Source: Kineosporia sp. NBRC 101731 (GTDB lineage: Bacteria; Actinomycetota; Actinomycetes; Actinomycetales; Kineosporiaceae). Taken from it: DNA of 64,000 bases. The position numbers and the translations under genes were made by a program. Positions 9,450 through 17,935 of this stretch are shown in pieces; the stretch's first letter is position 1; every line of letters begins with the position of its first letter. The notes below the pieces were generated by a model. That model saw only the letters and a program-made list of their open reading frames with translations, did not search any database and was not told the DNA's origin. Location of the stretch: assembly GCF_030269305.1 (NCBI RefSeq), contig NZ_BSTC01000004.1, positions 62,001 to 126,000 of the forward strand, written 5' to 3'.

Positions 9450-11120
9450 GTGGCCGGGGACACGGTTGCTCGTGCGGGCGCGATCACCGCCGACCGAGTA
9501 CCCATGCTGAAGCTCGCGGCGAGGAGCCCGGGCCTCTTCCTCCTGGGCGTGGTCACCGTGGTCGGCGTGCCCCTGGCCACCCTGCCGGGCTACGCGGACC
9601 CGATCAGCGCGACGGCGTACTTCGTCGTCTTCTGCCTGTGCCAGGTACTGACGGTGCTGGCCGTACGCCGGATACCGGGGCGCCACCGCGGGCCCTGGAG
9701 CCTGATGCTGGTGACGTCCTTGATGTGGTTCCTGGGTGAGGCCTACACCCTGGGGATCATCCTGCGGGGCGACGAGGCGTGGCCGACCCCGGCCGACGGG
9801 GGATACCTGATCGCGTACGTGGTGATGGCGCTGGCGGTGCTGCGCCTGGACCGGGAGGAAGCCCGCCACCTACGGTCCGGATCGCTGCTGGACGCCACCA
9901 TCGTGACCCTCAGCGCGGCCACCCTGACCGTGGTGTTCCTGGTGCAGCCGCTGGTGACGGACGGGACGCAGTCCATTCTCGTGCGGGTCGTGTCGAGCGT
10001 GTACCCGCTGATCGACGTGCTGCTGGTCTATCTGGTGGCCCGGCTGCTGGCCAGCGGCCGTACCCGCACCCCGTCGCTGGTGTGGCTGGCGGTGGCCATG
10101 GTCTGCACCCTCGTGGCCGACACGGTGATGAATCTGCAGTCACTGGCCGGGGACTTCCTGCACTACCCGCGCCTGCTCAACCTGCTGTGGCTGATGTTCT
10201 ATCTGTGTGTGGCGTTCGCGGCGCTCGAGGCGGGACGCCCGGTGAAGGCCCTGCCCGGGCCACGCCCGCGCGCCGACGGGGGTGCCCACCGCGGCACCGC
10301 CGGTGACCTCGGTGTGGCCCGGCTCGCCGTGCTCGCCCTGGCGGCCATGCTGCCCTCACTGGTGATCGTGACCTACGGATGGTGGGGAGGGGGCTCGCTG
10401 ACCTCCAGCGCCCAGCTCGGCGCCGGGTCGGTGGTGCTGATCTCCCTGGTCGCGGCCCGGATCTGGGGACTGATACGGCAACTGCGCTCGCAGGCCCGGC
10501 AGCTGGACGAGCTGGCCGCGACCGACCAGCTGACGACGGTGGCCAACCGCCGCACCTGGGACGCCGAGCTGGCCCGGCTGGTGCGCCCGGGCGAGGCGGC
10601 CCCCGAGGGGGCGGTGCTGGTGGCACTGCTGGACCTGGACCACTTCAAGCGGTTCAACGACTCCTTCGGGCATCAGGCCGGCGACGACCTGCTGCGCAGC
10701 ACGGCCGCGGCCTGGCAGCGGGCGCTGCGGGCCGACGGCAGTGACGGGTTGCTGGCGCGCTGGGGCGGTGAGGAGTTCGGGGTGATCCTGCGGGTGGACG
10801 ACGAGCGCCGGGGGCTGGCCGTGCTCGATGGGCTGCGCGCCGTGGTCACCGACGGGCAGACGGTGTCCATCGGGGTGAGTGTGTGGGACGGGAAGGCCGG
10901 TCCGGACGACCTCATGCACGCGGTCGACCGGGCGCTCTACCAGGCCAAACACGGTGGGCGCGACCGGCTGGTGCTGGCCGCCCCGCTGAACCCTGAGCCG
11001 GCCCTCGAGCAGGCCCCTGAGCCGCCCCCGGAGCAGGCCACTGCGCTGACCAGCTCGGTGCCCGGCCGCGTCCCCGTTCCCCAGGGGCGATCGGGCGTCC
11101 GTTCTCCCGGGACGCGTTGA
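9450..11120 (+). CDS. membrane diguanylate cyclase (GGDEF), first of a tandem pair
   Basis: About ten hydrophobic segments fill residues 20-350, followed by a C-terminal GGDEF domain. The metal/substrate motif DLDHFKRFND is near residue 396 and the signature reads GGEEF at about 439-443, so synthesis of cyclic di-GMP from two GTP is expected at the membrane. The product-inhibition I-site RxxD is not present just before the signature (the segment reads DGSD), so feedback control may be lost. The 60-residue tail is Pro/Glu-rich and low complexity. GTG 9450 and ATG 9504 are both possible starts and neither has a clear ribosome site. The next gene is a paralogue with the same architecture, including a shared W-P-T-P-A-D motif in the membrane part. 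Confidence 0.85.
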   Translation: MAGDTVARAGAITADRVPMLKLAARSPGLFLLGVVTVVGVPLATLPGYADPISATAYFVVFCLCQVLTVLAVRRIPGRHRGPWSLMLVTSLMWFLGEAYTLGIILRGDEAWPTPADGGYLIAYVVMALAVLRLDREEARHLRSGSLLDATIVTLSAATLTVVFLVQPLVTDGTQSILVRVVSSVYPLIDVLLVYLVARLLASGRTRTPSLVWLAVAMVCTLVADTVMNLQSLAGDFLHYPRLLNLLWLMFYLCVAFAALEAGRPVKALPGPRPRADGGAHRGTAGDLGVARLAVLALAAMLPSLVIVTYGWWGGGSLTSSAQLGAGSVVLISLVAARIWGLIRQLRSQARQLDELAATDQLTTVANRRTWDAELARLVRPGEAAPEGAVLVALLDLDHFKRFNDSFGHQAGDDLLRSTAAAWQRALRADGSDGLLARWGGEEFGVILRVDDERRGLAVLDGLRAVVTDGQTVSIGVSVWDGKAGPDDLMHAVDRALYQAKHGGRDRLVLAAPLNPEPALEQAPEPPPEQATALTSSVPGRVPVPQGRSGVRSPGTR

Positions 11121-11605
11121 GGTCGTTGACGGACGAACCGGCACCGGTCACCGGGGTCTGGGCCTCTGCCTCCCCACCCAGGGAATCGATGGGCATCCCG
11201 GGCGGGACGCGTTCGCCCGGTTCGCCGTCACCGTGAGTGACTCACCAGGGGCCGGTCTGATCCGAACCGGTCGTGGCGGCCCGGTTCTGTGAGCCGGGGC
11301 CCGGGGCGGCCGAAGGACTGGACGTGACCGGGCAGCCATTTCGCAGCACGCGCCGTGGCCCCTTCGTGGCCGGCCGGCGCCGGGTTCAGGTGGCGGTTCG
11401 GTGACGCGGGCCCGTGCGGCGGGTGTCGCGGTGGAGATCCGGATGAGTCGGGGAGCCGGGGGAGCCGGGGGAGCCGGGGGAGGTCGCCGGTGACCCCCGA
11501 TGAGATCGGTGCCGCCGCCGTGCTCCAGCGGCCGGGCACCCATCAGCGGCCGAGCCGGGCCGACGGGGCACTGGACGGGTCCGGCCGGGATCGGCCGGTC
11601 GCAGC
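11121..11605 (+). other. gene-free stretch with a 9-bp tandem repeat
   Basis: I see no convincing gene between the two cyclase genes. The stretch holds three copies of GAGCCGGGG in tandem at 11453-11479. Open frames here on both strands are compositional and have no recognisable domain. Confidence 0.5.
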
Positions 11606-13156
11606 ATGATCGTCCTCCTGCCGCGGCTGCTCCTGGTGGCGACGGGCATCCTGGCCACCCTGGCGGTGGCCGGGCTGACCCGGCAGAGCGAGGGCACGAC
11701 CGGCATGACGGTCGCCTACACCAGCTCGGTCGGCCTGAGCTCGGCGTTCCTGCTGCTGGCCGTCCGCCGGATACCCGCACACCAGCGCCGGCCCTGGTAC
11801 TGGCTCCTGGCCAACATGGGCCTGTGCCTGACCGGGGAACTGGTGCTGGCCTACTACCAGGTCATCGGCGACGACCACTGGCCCACCCCGGCCGACGCGT
11901 TCTTCGTCGTGGCCTACCTCACGACCGCCCTGGGCGTCCTCGGTCTGGACGCCCAGCGCCGTCGACGGCCACCGTTCGGAGCGGTCCTGGACGCCCTGAT
12001 CGTGGCGACCGGCATCGGGGTGCTGGCCCTGGTCTTCGTCGTGCTGCCCCTGCTGTCGGACACCACCCAGCCGATGGCCGCCCGCGTCGTCGGCACCGTG
12101 TACCCGCTGGCCGACCTCCTCCTGCTCTTCCTCGTGATGCGCCTGTTCGCCGCCGGCCGCGGGGCGGGCGCCACGGTGTGGTGGGTGACCGCCTCGATGC
12201 TGTGCACCCTGACGGCCGACGCCGCGCAGAACCTGATCGAGCTGACCAGCGGCGGCAACAAGTTCGCGGTCTGGATGAACGTCGTGTGGGCGAGCGCCTA
12301 CCTGTGCTGGGGATTCGCCGCTCTCAACGCGTGGCGTCCGGTGCACCCGGTGACCGTCGTGGAGCCCTCGGACCGGGCCGAGGGCCTGACCGTGCCCCGC
12401 CTGACCGTGCTGGCGCTCGCGGCCGGGCTGCCCTCGGTGGTGCTCATCGTGCGCACCGCGACCGGTCGTCACGACGGTGTGGTCCTGCTGGGGCTGGGCT
12501 CGATGGTGCTGCTCGGGATGGTGGTGACCCGGATCTGGATCCTGCTGCAGGACTTGCGGTGTCAGTCCGACCAGATGGCGCTGCTGGCGCGCACCGACCC
12601 GCTGACCGGCCTGTCCAACCGCCGCTCGTGGGACTTCGACCTGGCCCGGGCGATGGGGACGGCCCGCAGCACCGGATCGGTACTGATGGTGGCGCTGCTC
12701 GACCTGGACCATTTCAAGACGTACAACGACACGCACGGGCACCAGGCCGGTGACGAGTTACTGCGGGAAGCGGCCCAGGCGTGGAGTGCCGCGCTGGCCC
12801 CGGCACCGGTGCTCGCCCGCTGGGGCGGTGAGGAGTTCGCCGTCCTGACGCACTGCTCCGGTACCGGCACCGGGTTCGAGCGGCTGGACGCCCTGCGCGC
12901 CGTGGTACCCGGCGGGCAGAGCGTGTCGATCGGGATGGCCGTCTGGGACGGTGAGGAGGACGCCGGCCGACTGCTGCAGCGCGCCGACGCGGCGTTGTAC
13001 CTCGCCAAGGCCGGCGGCCGCGATCGCAGTGTGCTGGCCGAGGTTCAGGCTCCGCTCGACCCGCTCGACCCGGCCGAGTCGGCCAGCTCGGTCAGCTCGG
13101 CCGTCCAGTCACCGTCGTCGTCCTTCTCCAGCTCGGTGAACCCCACCGACGCGTAG
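11606..13156 (+). CDS. membrane diguanylate cyclase (GGDEF), second of a tandem pair
   Basis: A paralogue of the upstream cyclase: about ten membrane segments (residues 1-320), then GGDEF with DLDHFKTYND and the active signature GGEEF at 407-411. No RxxD inhibition site is visible. The family's usual end is near residue 480. The last 35 or so residues are a Ser-rich tail that exists only because the frame runs 112 bases into the oppositely oriented GNAT gene, whose stop lies at 13045. Two such cyclases in a row suggest duplication followed by divergence of the membrane sensor part. The input signal is unknown. Start is ATG 11606; no strong ribosome site. Confidence 0.85.
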   Translation: MIVLLPRLLLVATGILATLAVAGLTRQSEGTTGMTVAYTSSVGLSSAFLLLAVRRIPAHQRRPWYWLLANMGLCLTGELVLAYYQVIGDDHWPTPADAFFVVAYLTTALGVLGLDAQRRRRPPFGAVLDALIVATGIGVLALVFVVLPLLSDTTQPMAARVVGTVYPLADLLLLFLVMRLFAAGRGAGATVWWVTASMLCTLTADAAQNLIELTSGGNKFAVWMNVVWASAYLCWGFAALNAWRPVHPVTVVEPSDRAEGLTVPRLTVLALAAGLPSVVLIVRTATGRHDGVVLLGLGSMVLLGMVVTRIWILLQDLRCQSDQMALLARTDPLTGLSNRRSWDFDLARAMGTARSTGSVLMVALLDLDHFKTYNDTHGHQAGDELLREAAQAWSAALAPAPVLARWGGEEFAVLTHCSGTGTGFERLDALRAVVPGGQSVSIGMAVWDGEEDAGRLLQRADAALYLAKAGGRDRSVLAEVQAPLDPLDPAESASSVSSAVQSPSSSFSSSVNPTDA

Positions 13157-13566
13157 AGCGTGCGGGCATCGGCGTTGTCCTCGTGCACCGCGAGCCGGAC
13201 CCCCGCGCAGTCGGGCAGTTCCAGCAGGTAGCTGAGCAGGGTCACCAGGGATGCGCGCCCGATGCCCGAGCGCTGCGACGGCTCGTCCACGAGCATGCCG
13301 CCGACCCAGTAGCGGTCGTCGTCCTCGTCGTAGGCATACATGATGTGCCCGGTGACCTCGTCGCCCGCATAGATGCCCAGCGACGTCCACAATCCTTCGC
13401 GCTCACTCAGCAGCAGGTACCGGGCGCCCGAGGTGGCCACCCAGTCCCGCTGGTCGTCCCGGGGCACGACATCCGCCACGGCGCGCCAGTTGTCGTCGTC
13501 CACGCCGCGCAGGGTCACAGGCCGGCCGGCCCGGTCGGTGAGGCCGGCGTCGATCATCTTCATCAC
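13045..13566 (-). CDS. GNAT family N-acetyltransferase
   Basis: A 173-residue protein with a GNAT fold: the acetyl-CoA pyrophosphate loop reads QRSGIGRA (about 93-100), followed by the conserved V-H-E-D-N-A-D-A-R-T-L-Y and V-G-F-T segment at the C terminus. The acceptor is unknown. Several Met codons lie at the N terminus (13566, 13563, 13557) and the start is not settled. The 3' 112 bases overlap the tail of the second cyclase gene on the other strand, so transcripts can pair. The first copy of the GATAACAGGCT element lies 56 bases upstream of the start. Confidence 0.8.
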   Translation of the reverse strand: MMKMIDAGLTDRAGRPVTLRGVDDDNWRAVADVVPRDDQRDWVATSGARYLLLSEREGLWTSLGIYAGDEVTGHIMYAYDEDDDRYWVGGMLVDEPSQRSGIGRASLVTLLSYLLELPDCAGVRLAVHEDNADARTLYASVGFTELEKDDDGDWTAELTELADSAGSSGSSGA

Positions 13567-13621
13567 CCGCAGACCATCTCATGCCCGGCATACCGCCCTC
13601 GCCGCTCCATATCATCATTGT

Positions 13622-13632
13622 GATAACAGGCT
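13622..13632 (+). repeat. GATAACAGGCT element, copy 1
   Basis: Exact 11-bp core GATAACAGGCT, AT-rich against its surroundings, between the GNAT start and the 3' end of the exporter gene. The flanks contain CATT and AATG as short inverted arms. One of six identical cores in the window. Confidence 0.85.
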
Positions 13633-13669
13633 AATGTGAAATGAATACACGGCAGCGGAACGCATCACC

Positions 13670-13708
13670 GGGGCGGCAGCCAAGAAGCCACCTGCTGGCT
13701 GCCGCCCC
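13670..13708 (-). terminator. hairpin terminator for the Bcr/CflA exporter
   Basis: A perfect 13-bp stem (13670-13682 with 13696-13708, arms GGGGCGGCAGCCA and its complement) with a 13-base loop, 17 bases past the exporter stop codon on the minus strand. Confidence 0.75.
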
Positions 13709-13725
13709 TTCCCGTCGAGAACGGC

Positions 13726-14949
13726 TCAGGGCTGGCTGTGCTCTGTGTGCTCTGTGCGGCGGGCCGTCACCATCGCCCCGAACGCGATCAGCGCGGCCGC
13801 GAACATGACCACCGCGAGCGGTCCGGCCGTGTTCTCGCCGCGGATGCTGACCAGGGGCGATACGACGGCGGCGAGGCCGAACTGCAGGGCGCCGAGGGCG
13901 GCCGATCCGCGGCCGGCGGCGTGCTGGGCGTGGCTGAGAGCCAGGGCGGTGGCGTTGCCCATCACCAGGCCCAGGCTGGAGACGCCGGTGAACAGCGGCA
14001 CGGCCAGCCAGCCCGCGGGAACACCGGCGAGGACCAGCAGGCCGAACACGGTGGTGGACACGAGGACGCCGGTGATGCCGGTGGACGTCATGCCGGCCGG
14101 GGTACGGGTGGCGGCCAGGCGGGCCGCGAGCCCGCTGACGACCATCAGTCCCAGGGCGTTGAGGCCGAAGGCCAGGCCGTAACCGACCGAGCCGAGCCCG
14201 ATCATGTCCTGGTAGAGGAACGGGGAGGCCGAGATGTAGGCCATCATCACGGCGAACCCGAAGGCGAACGTGAGGGTCCAGGACAGGAATCCGGCGGAGA
14301 GCAGGCTGCCCGACGGCGTGGGACGTTCCTGCCTGACCTCGCCACGGAAGCGGGGATGCGTCTCGCGGATCACGCCGAGCACGCTCACCAGCATCATTGC
14401 GGCCAGGGCCAGCACCACACCGAGGATGCCGCGCCAGCCAATCGGGTCGACGAGGAAGCCGCCAACCAGGGGCGCGATCACGGGGGCGACCCCGCCGACG
14501 ATCATCATCAGACTGAACGCAGACGCGGCGGCGCGGCCGTGGGCCAGGTCCGAGACGATCGCGCGGCCGATGACCATGCCGGCGGCGCCACCCAGCCCTT
14601 GCACCAGTCGGGCGGCGATCAGCACGCCGACATTCGGGGCGAACACGGCCACCACGCTGGCCGCGACACACAGCAGGGCACCCGCCACGAGTGGGGCCCG
14701 CCGGCCGAACCGGTCCGACAACGGCCCGAACGCCACCTGTCCCACGGTGATACCGAGCAGGAACGCGGTGAGGGTGAGCTGGACCGTGGTGGTGGATGTG
14801 GACAGCTCGTCCGTCATCTGTGGAAAGGCCGGCAGGTACAGGTCGGTGGAGAACGGTGCGACGGCCGACAGGAGCGCGAGCACCAGCAGCACGGGCCGGC
14901 TCACCTCGCTCCGGGGTTCCGTTCGTACGACGGTGACATCCTCAATCAT
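13726..14949 (-). CDS. Bcr/CflA family drug-efflux MFS transporter
   Basis: A 407-residue, 12-segment major facilitator. The first loop carries the G-x-L-S-D-R-F-G-R-R motif (motif A) and the N terminus has the S-T-D-L-Y-L-P-A-F-P signature of the Bcr/CflA subfamily. Role: proton-driven export of drugs or small metabolites across the cytoplasmic membrane. The start at 14949 is chosen because the open frame further upstream is low complexity and crosses the promoter. A MarR-type gene is divergently transcribed from the same gap, with a short palindrome next to this start, so repression by that MarR protein and relief by ligand is the natural inference. The gene ends in a strong terminator. Confidence 0.9.
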   Translation of the reverse strand: MIEDVTVVRTEPRSEVSRPVLLVLALLSAVAPFSTDLYLPAFPQMTDELSTSTTTVQLTLTAFLLGITVGQVAFGPLSDRFGRRAPLVAGALLCVAASVVAVFAPNVGVLIAARLVQGLGGAAGMVIGRAIVSDLAHGRAAASAFSLMMIVGGVAPVIAPLVGGFLVDPIGWRGILGVVLALAAMMLVSVLGVIRETHPRFRGEVRQERPTPSGSLLSAGFLSWTLTFAFGFAVMMAYISASPFLYQDMIGLGSVGYGLAFGLNALGLMVVSGLAARLAATRTPAGMTSTGITGVLVSTTVFGLLVLAGVPAGWLAVPLFTGVSSLGLVMGNATALALSHAQHAAGRGSAALGALQFGLAAVVSPLVSIRGENTAGPLAVVMFAAALIAFGAMVTARRTEHTEHSQP

Positions 14950-14970
14950 TGAATTATGAAAACATAACCA
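14950..14970. promoter_or_regulatory. candidate MarR operator in the exporter/marR gap
   Basis: TTATG (14954-14958) and CATAA (14963-14967) form an inverted repeat around AAAA, directly upstream of the exporter start. It is AT-rich in a G+C-rich context. Operator function is inferred from position and symmetry only. Confidence 0.45.
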
Positions 14971-15021
14971 TTGTGAGGGGGCCAAGGCGGGGGAGGTGTG
15001 CATGATCATGAGAGGGGTAGG

Positions 15022-15048
15022 GCGCACCTCGCGCACCTCGCGCACCTC
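15022..15048 (+). repeat. 9-bp tandem repeat GCGCACCTC x3
   Basis: Three perfect copies of GCGCACCTC lie in the untranslated gap between the exporter and marR starts, about 80 bases upstream of marR. No function can be read from it. Confidence 0.8.
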
Positions 15049-15125
15049 GCGCAGCCGCGGTGGCGCCCCCCATGTTCGCGGATCATGCAAACCTTCCCCG
15101 GTACATCGACGGCAGGGGAGTGGTG

Positions 15126-15587
15126 ATGACGGCGAGCAGGTGGGACGGGCTGGACCCGGGGGAGAGGCTGGCGGCGCGTCTGGCCGATCTGGTGTTCGTG
15201 GTGGCCCGGGAGGTCGAGCCGCACGGGCGCCGGCGGGCCGACGTGATCGAGCTGACGAACATCGAGGCCCTGGTCATGCACTGGATCGACGACCATCCGG
15301 GCACGTCGCCGAGCGCAACGGCCGAGGCGGTCAGCCTGCAGCGCAGCAACCTGAGTACGGCTCTGAAGGGCCTGGAGGGGAAGGGGTTCATCACCCGCCG
15401 GCCGGACGAGTCCGACCAGCGTCTGGTGCGCCTGTACCCGACGCCACTGGCTCACGAGAACGTCACGAAGCTGCACCGCCACTGGGCGCAGCTGGTCAGC
15501 GGTGCGCTGGGCGGTGACACCACGGGCCTGGCGGCAGCGATCGAGGTACTGGAGCGCATTGAACAGGGTTTTCGCCCATCAGCCTGA
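15126..15587 (+). CDS. MarR family transcriptional regulator
   Basis: A 153-residue winged-helix protein: the recognition-helix region reads LQRSNLSTALKGLEGKG and the wing reads RRPDESDQRLVRLYPT, both in the usual MarR positions. It is predicted to bind DNA as a dimer and to respond to a small ligand. ATG 15126 is preceded by GGGGAG six bases upstream; an in-frame ATG at 15060 lacks this. It is divergent from the Bcr/CflA exporter, its likely target. Oddity: the TGA stop at 15585-15587 lies inside the second GATAACAGGCT element, so the end of the gene and the element are fused. Confidence 0.88.
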   Translation: MTASRWDGLDPGERLAARLADLVFVVAREVEPHGRRRADVIELTNIEALVMHWIDDHPGTSPSATAEAVSLQRSNLSTALKGLEGKGFITRRPDESDQRLVRLYPTPLAHENVTKLHRHWAQLVSGALGGDTTGLAAAIEVLERIEQGFRPSA

Positions 15588-15596
15588 TAACAGGCT
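15581..15596 (+). repeat. GATAACAGGCT element, copy 2, in a perfect palindrome at the marR stop
   Basis: The core occupies 15586-15596 and shares its first bases with the marR stop codon. With the preceding bases it forms AGCCTGATAACAGGCT, a perfect 6-bp inverted repeat around ATAA. The other copies do not share this exact palindrome. Confidence 0.85.
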
Positions 15597-15755
15597 ATTG
15601 CACAACTTTTAGCTCTCAAAATCAACAGCGACAGCAGGGGACGAGAGGCTAGGGTCCCGCACGTACGTTGTCCTAGGGGTGCTCGGGCAGATCATGTGCG
15701 GTCCGTGCGTTCGGCGCGCATGAATGGCCCACGATCTCGTTCGACGGGGAGTGGG

Positions 15756-16724
15756 ATGAGTAGGTATCTGGTCACCGGCTCGTCCGGGCATCTGGGCGAG
15801 GCGCTGGTGCGCACGTCGACGGATGCCGGCCATGACGTGACCGGCATCGATGTGCGGGCCGGTGAAGGCACGACCGTCACGGGTTCGATCGCGGACAGCG
15901 CACTGATGAACGAGTGCCTGGCCGGCGTGGATCACGTGCTGCACACCGCCACGCTGCACAAGCCACACGTCGGCTCGCACAGCCGGCCGGACTTCGTCGA
16001 CGTGAACGTGACCGGCACCCTCACCGTGTTGACGGCGGCAGCCCGTGCCGGGGTGAAAAGTGTTGTCTTCACGAGCAGTACGAGCACGTTCGGGCGGGCG
16101 ATGACTCCGGTTCCCGGCGGGCCGGCCACCTGGATCGACGAGGATGTGCGTCCGCAGGTGAAGAACATCTACGGTGCCACGAAGGTCGCGGCCGAGGACC
16201 TGTGTGAGCTGGCCGCGCTCGACGGTCTGCCGGTGGTGGTGCTGAAGACGTCGCGATTCTTCCCCGAGCGGGATGACGTCCAGACCGATGCCCACGACAC
16301 CGCGCTGAAGGTGGCCGAGTTCCTGTACCGCCGGGTCGATCTGGAAGACGTGGTGAACGCCCATCTGATCGCGGCCACGCGAGCGCCACAGATCGGTTTC
16401 GGTCGCTACATCATCAGCGCCCCGACCCCTTTCGTTCCCGGGGACCTGACCGATCTGGCGGATGATGCGCGCTCGGTCGTGCGCCACCGGTACCCCGACC
16501 TGATGGCGCGCTTCGAGGAGAAGGGCTGGCCGATGCCGTCCACGGTCGACCGGGTCTACGACAGCCGGCGGGCCCAGGCCGATCTGGGCTGGAATCCGCG
16601 GCACGACTTCGTCGCGGTGGCCGAAAGGGCTCTCGCTACAGGGGAATGGCGTAGTGACCTGGCATTGCGCGTGGGCTGGAAGGGCTACCATGACCACCCC
16701 ACCGGCGTTTATACGGGTCCCTGA
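15756..16724 (+). CDS. NAD-dependent epimerase/dehydratase (extended SDR)
   Basis: A 322-residue extended short-chain dehydrogenase. The N terminus has the nucleotide-binding motif VTGSSGHLGEA, and the active site has a Ser-rich strand (FTSSTSTFG) and Y-G-A-T-K (the YxxxK pair). Probable substrate: a nucleotide sugar or related compound, not identifiable. ATG 15756 follows GGGGAG with good spacing. The gene stands alone between element copies 2 and 3, with only nine bases between its stop and copy 3, so it has the form of a single-gene segment. Confidence 0.85.
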   Translation: MSRYLVTGSSGHLGEALVRTSTDAGHDVTGIDVRAGEGTTVTGSIADSALMNECLAGVDHVLHTATLHKPHVGSHSRPDFVDVNVTGTLTVLTAAARAGVKSVVFTSSTSTFGRAMTPVPGGPATWIDEDVRPQVKNIYGATKVAAEDLCELAALDGLPVVVLKTSRFFPERDDVQTDAHDTALKVAEFLYRRVDLEDVVNAHLIAATRAPQIGFGRYIISAPTPFVPGDLTDLADDARSVVRHRYPDLMARFEEKGWPMPSTVDRVYDSRRAQADLGWNPRHDFVAVAERALATGEWRSDLALRVGWKGYHDHPTGVYTGP

Positions 16725-16733
16725 CCCCATTTT

Positions 16734-16744
16734 GATAACAGGCT
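16734..16744 (+). repeat. GATAACAGGCT element, copy 3
   Basis: Exact core nine bases after the epimerase stop and 66 bases before the LysE-family start. Here the bases ACAGGCTTTGGCCTGT (16739-16754) also form a 6-bp hairpin. Confidence 0.85.
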
Positions 16745-16809
16745 TTGGCCTGTCGATTTGATGCGAAAACCGTTCGGGTCTGAAGACTGCCTCACGGCAG
16801 GATGAACTC

Positions 16810-17481
16810 ATGGACGTGCTCTCTGCTGTTGCTTCGTTCGCCGTGGTCGCCGGGCTGCTGACGATCATGCCGGGCCTGGATACCGCGCTGGTCTTGCGGA
16901 GCGCCGCCGCTCAAGGGCGCGCTCATGCTTTTGCGACCGCGCTGGGTATCAACACCGGGGCCCTGATCTGGGGTGCCGCTGCTGCTGGTGGAGCTACGGC
17001 TCTGCTCACTGCTTCGCACACCGCCTATACGGGACTGCGGATCGCCGGTGCCGTGTACCTGGTGTGGATGGGGGCCGGGATGCTGCGCTCGCTGGTGCAG
17101 AGGTCGTCCACACCAGCGCAGGTCGAAGGAGAGCCCGTACCTGTCGAGCGCGCGGTCTCCCGGCACCGGTTCTCGGGCTCCTATCGGCGTGGGTTGACCA
17201 CGAACCTGCTCAATCCCAAGATCGGCGTGTTCTACATGGCGATGCTGCCGCAGTTCATTCCGGCGGGTGTACCGCACCTACCGATGGGTGTGCTGCTGGC
17301 GTTCGTGCATGATGTCGAGGGCATGCTCTGGTTCACGCTGCTGATCTTCGGTGTCGAACGGGTGGGGGTCCTGCTCAAGCGTCTTCGCATGAGCAGGCGC
17401 ACCGCACAGCGGTCTCTGGACGGTGTCACCGGGACCGTCCTGATCGGGTTCGGTGTGGAACTGGCCCTGTCCGAGCGCTGA
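16810..17481 (+). CDS. LysE family translocator
   Basis: A 223-residue protein with six predicted membrane segments and the LysE-family opening (MPGLDTALVLR close to the N terminus) plus the conserved N-L-L-N-P-K motif near residue 135. Family role: export of amino acids such as lysine, arginine or homoserine lactones. The start ATG 16810 is the first in frame. T-ending codons are more frequent than in the genes to the left, which could mean a different origin. It ends at a hairpin shared with the convergent VOC gene. Confidence 0.87.
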   Translation: MDVLSAVASFAVVAGLLTIMPGLDTALVLRSAAAQGRAHAFATALGINTGALIWGAAAAGGATALLTASHTAYTGLRIAGAVYLVWMGAGMLRSLVQRSSTPAQVEGEPVPVERAVSRHRFSGSYRRGLTTNLLNPKIGVFYMAMLPQFIPAGVPHLPMGVLLAFVHDVEGMLWFTLLIFGVERVGVLLKRLRMSRRTAQRSLDGVTGTVLIGFGVELALSER

Positions 17482-17485
17482 GCCT

Positions 17486-17516
17486 CCACCTCCTGAACAC
17501 GGAGGTCAGGGGGTGG
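17486..17516. terminator. bidirectional hairpin between lysE-like and VOC genes
   Basis: CCACCTCCTGA (17486-17496) pairs with TCAGGGGGTGG (17506-17516) around a 9-base loop, with one G-T pair. It lies between two converging genes and overlaps the VOC stop codon. Confidence 0.65.
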
Positions 17517-17886
17517 TTTCCTGTTCCTCGTGGCCGACGGCCAGGTCGAACTCGTTGCCCTCGGGGTCTTGCAGGCACACCCACTGGATGCCGTATTCCT
17601 GATGTTCGGAGACCTGGGTGGCGCCCAGGGCCAGGATGCGCTCGAGTTCGGCTTCCCAGTCGCAGTCTTCGTCGAGGGTGAGGTCGATGTGCATGCGGTT
17701 CTTGACTTTCTTGCCTTCGGGCACGGCCAGGAACATCAAGGACAGCTCTCCCTCGGCGCCGGGCAGGTTGGCGAAGTACTGATGGGCGCCCGGAGCGACC
17801 GTGCGATCCAGAAGTCCGGCCCAGAAACCGGCGAGCTTCTCGGCGTTGGCGCAGTCGAGCACGACCTGGGCGGCGGTGACAGACAT
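17506..17886 (-). CDS. VOC (glyoxalase/bleomycin-resistance fold) protein
   Basis: A 126-residue protein with two beta-alpha-beta-beta-beta units; the C terminus has the typical Q-D-P-E-G-N-E-F-D-L ending, and R-M-H-I-D-L appears at the start of the second unit. Such proteins bind metals and act as isomerases, dioxygenases or drug-sequestering proteins; which applies here is unknown. The start at 17886 has GAGGGGG upstream. It follows a MerR-type gene by 49 bases on the same strand, so the two are probably one operon and the VOC protein may act on the ligand that the regulator senses. Confidence 0.82.
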   Translation of the reverse strand: MSVTAAQVVLDCANAEKLAGFWAGLLDRTVAPGAHQYFANLPGAEGELSLMFLAVPEGKKVKNRMHIDLTLDEDCDWEAELERILALGATQVSEHQEYGIQWVCLQDPEGNEFDLAVGHEEQETTP

Positions 17887-17935
17887 GGTGGTTCCCCCTC
17901 GATGGATGTGATGCGGGTGATGCGTTGGGTGGTGC

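Noticed and set aside
15022-15048. Short direct repeats as a CRISPR array
   Set aside because: Units are contiguous 9-mers without spacers, and no cas genes are present.
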